Shown: positions 4,260-6,529 of the stretch, piece by piece
How positions within the stretch are numbered: the first letter of the stretch is position 1
Layout: each line of letters opens with the position of its first letter
Origin: Caldivirga sp.
GTDB taxonomy: Archaea > Thermoproteota > Thermoprotei > Thermoproteales > Thermocladiaceae
DNA: 6,529 bases
Direction: 5' to 3'
NCBI GenBank assembly: GCA_028275645.1
Contig: JAPWUH010000067.1
Location: 1 to 6,529 of the forward strand
Made by a program: the position numbers and the translations under genes
The notes under the pieces: model-generated
What the model was told of the DNA's origin: nothing
What the model saw: only the letters and a program-made list of their open reading frames with translations
Database searches by the model: none

Positions 4260-5621
4260 TTAACGACTCTTCACTAATTTAAACCTCTCGTAAATCAACT
4301 CAACGCCATTATTGGTTATGTGGAATTCGGCAGGGGTCTTAACACCATTTACCAGTGTAAAGTACCTGGCGTAGTCATGCCTAACCTCCTCAGGGACAAG
4401 TATCGTAGCCTCCCTGGTATGTTTAGTGGTGCTTTCAAGTATTAGGAAGTCACCCCGCCTACTAACTTTAACCCTAACCGCACCACCGTACGATTCGTAA
4501 ACCCCTTCAAGTAGCCTAGCGGTGTTTTCGCGAATGAACACTCCAATTTCCTTATCCGGGTCGTGGTTGAGCATTAGGGCTAACGCGTACATACCCACAT
4601 TGGCCAGTGGGTAGCCTTGGGCATTAGCCATAACCACAACACCCACACCCCTAGCTGGCATGTAGGCCATGTAGGCTGTGTAGACGAGTACATTACCACC
4701 ATGGCTAATTAACCTCTCACCCATGAAGTTATCACTAACCACTAACCCATACCCATAGCCCTCGTCGCCGATCACCCTCCAGGGCACGTCAATGTACTTC
4801 CTCTCAGCCAGCTCAAGGTACTCCCTACTAATGACCCTCACGCCATTTAGCTCACCCCTATTGATCAGCATTGCCACGTACCTAGACATGTCAATTACAT
4901 TGCTCAACAACCCCCCATCAGAGGTTATGCCGAATGGGAACCTGCTGGCCAGGTGCCTACCCTCCTCATTAATTATGTAGGGCACTGCAACGTCAGGGTC
5001 CTTACTAACGTCCTCAGCCTTAAGATAAGTCCTACCCATACCCAGCGGCTTAAGGATATGCCTAGCTACATACTCGTCATAAGGCATGCCACTGACCTTA
5101 CGTATAATCTCACCAAGTATGACATAACCTTCATTGAGGTAAAAGAACCTCTCACCAGGCTTAGCCACAGCCCACTCACTGGCATGGCTCATGAAGGTGA
5201 GCACGTCGTTTGGCGTTGATAAGGGGAGCCAGCTTGAGTCTAGGTTAAGAACACCATTTATGAAAGCCTCGGCATAGCCTAAGGCAGGTATGCCACTACT
5301 GTGGGTGAGTAGGTGATGCACTAACACCGGTTCGTTAAGGGCCCTTAGCCTCAATGGGACGTACTTCTCCACCGGGTCCTGGAGACTTAACCTTCCCTCC
5401 TCCGCCAGTTTAAGTATGGCCAGGGCTGTGAAGGACTTAGTTATTGATCCAATGCCGTAGACAGTCCCCGGGGTTGCAGGCAACCCCCTCTCAATATCCC
5501 TAAACCCAAAGCCTCTAGAGTAAACAAGCTCACCGTTCTTAATCAGCCCTATGCTTAAACCCGGTAACCTGGATTCCCTCATCCTGTTCAGGATGAACTC
5601 CTCAAGTTTACCGTAGTCCAT
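4260..5621 (-). CDS. Serine hydrolase of the beta-lactamase/class C penicillin-binding fold (peptidase family S12)
   Basis: The 453-residue product has the three catalytic motifs of the fold: SxxK as SITK (residues 59-62) in YGIGSITKSFTALAIL, YxN as YLN (161-163) in GERFFYLNEGYVILGE, and HxG as HGG (307-309) in LISHGGNVLVYTAY. Further family marks are PGLSIGLIKNGELVYSRGFG (20-39) and LLTHSSGIPALG (104-115). Ser59 is the likely nucleophile. There is no signal peptide or membrane segment, so it is cytosolic; a cell-wall role is unlikely in an archaeon. Residues from about 365 form an extra beta-rich domain (LEGVYESYGGAVRVKVSRRG onwards), reminiscent of the C-terminal barrel of the archaeal S12 peptidase Pab87. 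It may be a peptidase or esterase; the substrate cannot be read from sequence. The ATG at 5621 has a TATA box 25 bp upstream and no Shine-Dalgarno. Confidence 0.88.
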   Translation of the reverse strand: MDYGKLEEFILNRMRESRLPGLSIGLIKNGELVYSRGFGFRDIERGLPATPGTVYGIGSITKSFTALAILKLAEEGRLSLQDPVEKYVPLRLRALNEPVLVHHLLTHSSGIPALGYAEAFINGVLNLDSSWLPLSTPNDVLTFMSHASEWAVAKPGERFFYLNEGYVILGEIIRKVSGMPYDEYVARHILKPLGMGRTYLKAEDVSKDPDVAVPYIINEEGRHLASRFPFGITSDGGLLSNVIDMSRYVAMLINRGELNGVRVISREYLELAERKYIDVPWRVIGDEGYGYGLVVSDNFMGERLISHGGNVLVYTAYMAYMPARGVGVVVMANAQGYPLANVGMYALALMLNHDPDKEIGVFIRENTARLLEGVYESYGGAVRVKVSRRGDFLILESTTKHTREATILVPEEVRHDYARYFTLVNGVKTPAEFHITNNGVELIYERFKLVKSR

Positions 5622-5637
5622 GAATTGGCATTGGTTG

Positions 5638-5657
5638 CCTAAATTTTAAGATTTAGG
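5638..5657. promoter_or_regulatory. Perfect 7-bp inverted repeat centred on the hydrolase TATA box
   Basis: CCTAAAT and ATTTAGG flank a 6-nt centre, TTTAAG. The TATA element of the minus-strand hydrolase gene (about 5641-5650, centred 25 bp before its ATG) lies inside the dyad. A protein binding the dyad would exclude TBP, so it is a candidate repressor site. The divergent aminotransferase promoter is about 45 bp away. Confidence 0.45.
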
Positions 5658-5687
5658 TCATTATGGGTAAATAGCCTTTGGGGAAAT

Positions 5688-5698
5688 ATTTATTTATA
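5688..5698 (+). promoter_or_regulatory. TATA box of the aminotransferase gene
   Basis: An AT-rich TTTATTTATA element is centred about 35 bp before the ATG at 5728, predicting a leader of about 9 nt. No clear Shine-Dalgarno is present. Confidence 0.45.
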
Positions 5699-5727
5699 CA
5701 TAACCATAGTGCATTACGGTATTGAGT

Positions 5728-6529
5728 ATGGACCTGGTTAACGATTACCTGAAGGAGTCGGTTAGGGGGTTGAGGGGTGAGGATGCTTTCACGTACCTGG
5801 CTAAGGCCCGTGAGGTTTCTGAGAGGAAGGGTATTAAGGTTATTTCCTTTGGTATTGGGCAGCCTGACTTACCCACCTTCAGCAACATTGTTGAGGCGGC
5901 TAAGGTGGCCCTGGATAGGGGTTTAACCGGCTACACTGAGACTGAGGGGATTAGGGAGCTTAGGGAGGCCATTGCGGATTACTTGAACCAGAGGTATCAC
6001 GCAGGTGTGAAGCCCAATGAAGTCGTAGTGACCACGGGTACTAAGACAGCCATATTCTTAGCTATGGCCTCCTACATTAGGCCAGGTGATGAGGTCATAA
6101 TACCAGACCCAACGTACCCGGCATACCCTGAGTTAACAAAGTTCTTCGGTGGTAAGCCTGTCTACGTGCCCTTAACCTTCAACCCTGAGGATGGTTTCAG
6201 GCTTAACCTTAAGGCCATTGAGGACGCTGTTTCAGATAAGACAAGGGCAATAGTGCTGAATAATCCACATAACCCAACAGGCACAGTGTTCAGGCCTAAT
6301 GAGGTTTCTAGGCTACTTGAAGTGGCCAGGGACCATAGGCTGCTGGTCATTGTTGACGAGATTTACGACAACTTCCTCTACGAGGAAGGCGTATTCAAGG
6401 GTGTCCTAGAGCTTGAACCAGACTGGAGGAGGTACATCATATACACCAATGGCTTCAGCAAAACCTTCTCAATGACTGGGTGGAGGCTGGGTTACCTAGT
6501 GGCCAGTGGTGAGGTTATTGAACCTCTAA
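5728..6529 (+). CDS. Class I (fold type I) PLP-dependent aminotransferase, 3' end outside the window
   Basis: The frame from ATG 5728 runs 267 codons to the right edge without a stop; about two-thirds of a normal 390-410-residue enzyme is present. Visible marks: SFGIGQPDLPT (40-50) at the substrate-binding N-terminus, GYTETEGIRELREAIADYL (68-86), TTGTKTAIF (102-110) for PLP phosphate binding, PDPTYPAYPEL (126-136), NNPHNPTG (178-185) with the Asn that contacts the PLP ring oxygen, VIVDEIYDNFLYEE (207-220) with the Asp210 that pairs with the pyridine nitrogen, and SKTFSMTGWRLGY (244-256) with Lys245 forming the Schiff base and an Arg for the phosphate. These place it in the aspartate/aromatic/alanine aminotransferase subgroup of archaea; which amino acid it uses cannot be told from the visible part. 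It transfers amino groups to 2-oxoacids in the cytosol. It is divergent from the serine hydrolase. Confidence 0.93.
   Translation, partial: MDLVNDYLKESVRGLRGEDAFTYLAKAREVSERKGIKVISFGIGQPDLPTFSNIVEAAKVALDRGLTGYTETEGIRELREAIADYLNQRYHAGVKPNEVVVTTGTKTAIFLAMASYIRPGDEVIIPDPTYPAYPELTKFFGGKPVYVPLTFNPEDGFRLNLKAIEDAVSDKTRAIVLNNPHNPTGTVFRPNEVSRLLEVARDHRLLVIVDEIYDNFLYEEGVFKGVLELEPDWRRYIIYTNGFSKTFSMTGWRLGYLVASGEVIEPL

Noticed and set aside
6162..6350. Minus-strand frame within the aminotransferase
   Set aside because: Antisense shadow of a gene with catalytic motifs on the plus strand.

Overview
The window looks like a piece of a hyperthermophilic crenarchaeal chromosome, most likely from the order Thermoproteales (a relative of Caldivirga, Vulcanisaeta or Thermocladium). 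The genus is a guess; the broader placement rests on several signs. Arginine is written almost entirely as AGG. TATA boxes are archaeal and sit about 25 bp before many start codons, which implies leaderless mRNAs. The window also holds an archaeal AzgA-type permease, a TenA protein and an archaeal-style serine hydrolase.

Layout: (1) 1-370, minus strand: the start of a gene that runs off the left edge, probably a LamG/concanavalin-like protein. It has an in-frame TAA, an in-frame TAG and a likely frameshift upstream, so it is probably decaying. (2) 428-886, plus: a Bcp/PrxQ-type peroxiredoxin. (3) 1010-1088, plus: an intact tRNA-Arg(TCG) with encoded CCA. (4) About 1089-1912: a degraded accessory patch just 3' of the tRNA. 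It holds a frameshifted plus-strand ORF with three imperfect 26-bp repeats, a strongly G+T-rich tract with a G-quadruplex-like cluster, and the C-terminal part of a serine recombinase on the minus strand. (5) 1980-3419, minus: an AzgA-type (NCS2) permease. (6) 3584-4243, plus: a TenA/thiaminase II-type protein, divergent from the permease across a 164-bp AT-rich promoter region. (7) 4260-5621, minus: a family S12/beta-lactamase-fold serine hydrolase, convergent with tenA. (8) 5728 to the right edge, plus: a class I PLP aminotransferase, cut by the window, divergent from the hydrolase.

How it may work together: the best functional link is the divergent permease-tenA pair. TenA salvages the thiamin pyrimidine (HMP), and AzgA-type permeases carry purine-like bases, so the pair may be an uptake-and-salvage unit for a thiamin pyrimidine. 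A perfect 8-bp inverted repeat abuts the tenA TATA box, and another perfect inverted repeat is centred on the hydrolase TATA box; both are candidate operators. The peroxiredoxin and tRNA are ordinary single genes. I found no complete mobile element, CRISPR array or convincing new system. The most unusual ground is the remnant patch at 1089-1912 and the promoter palindromes.
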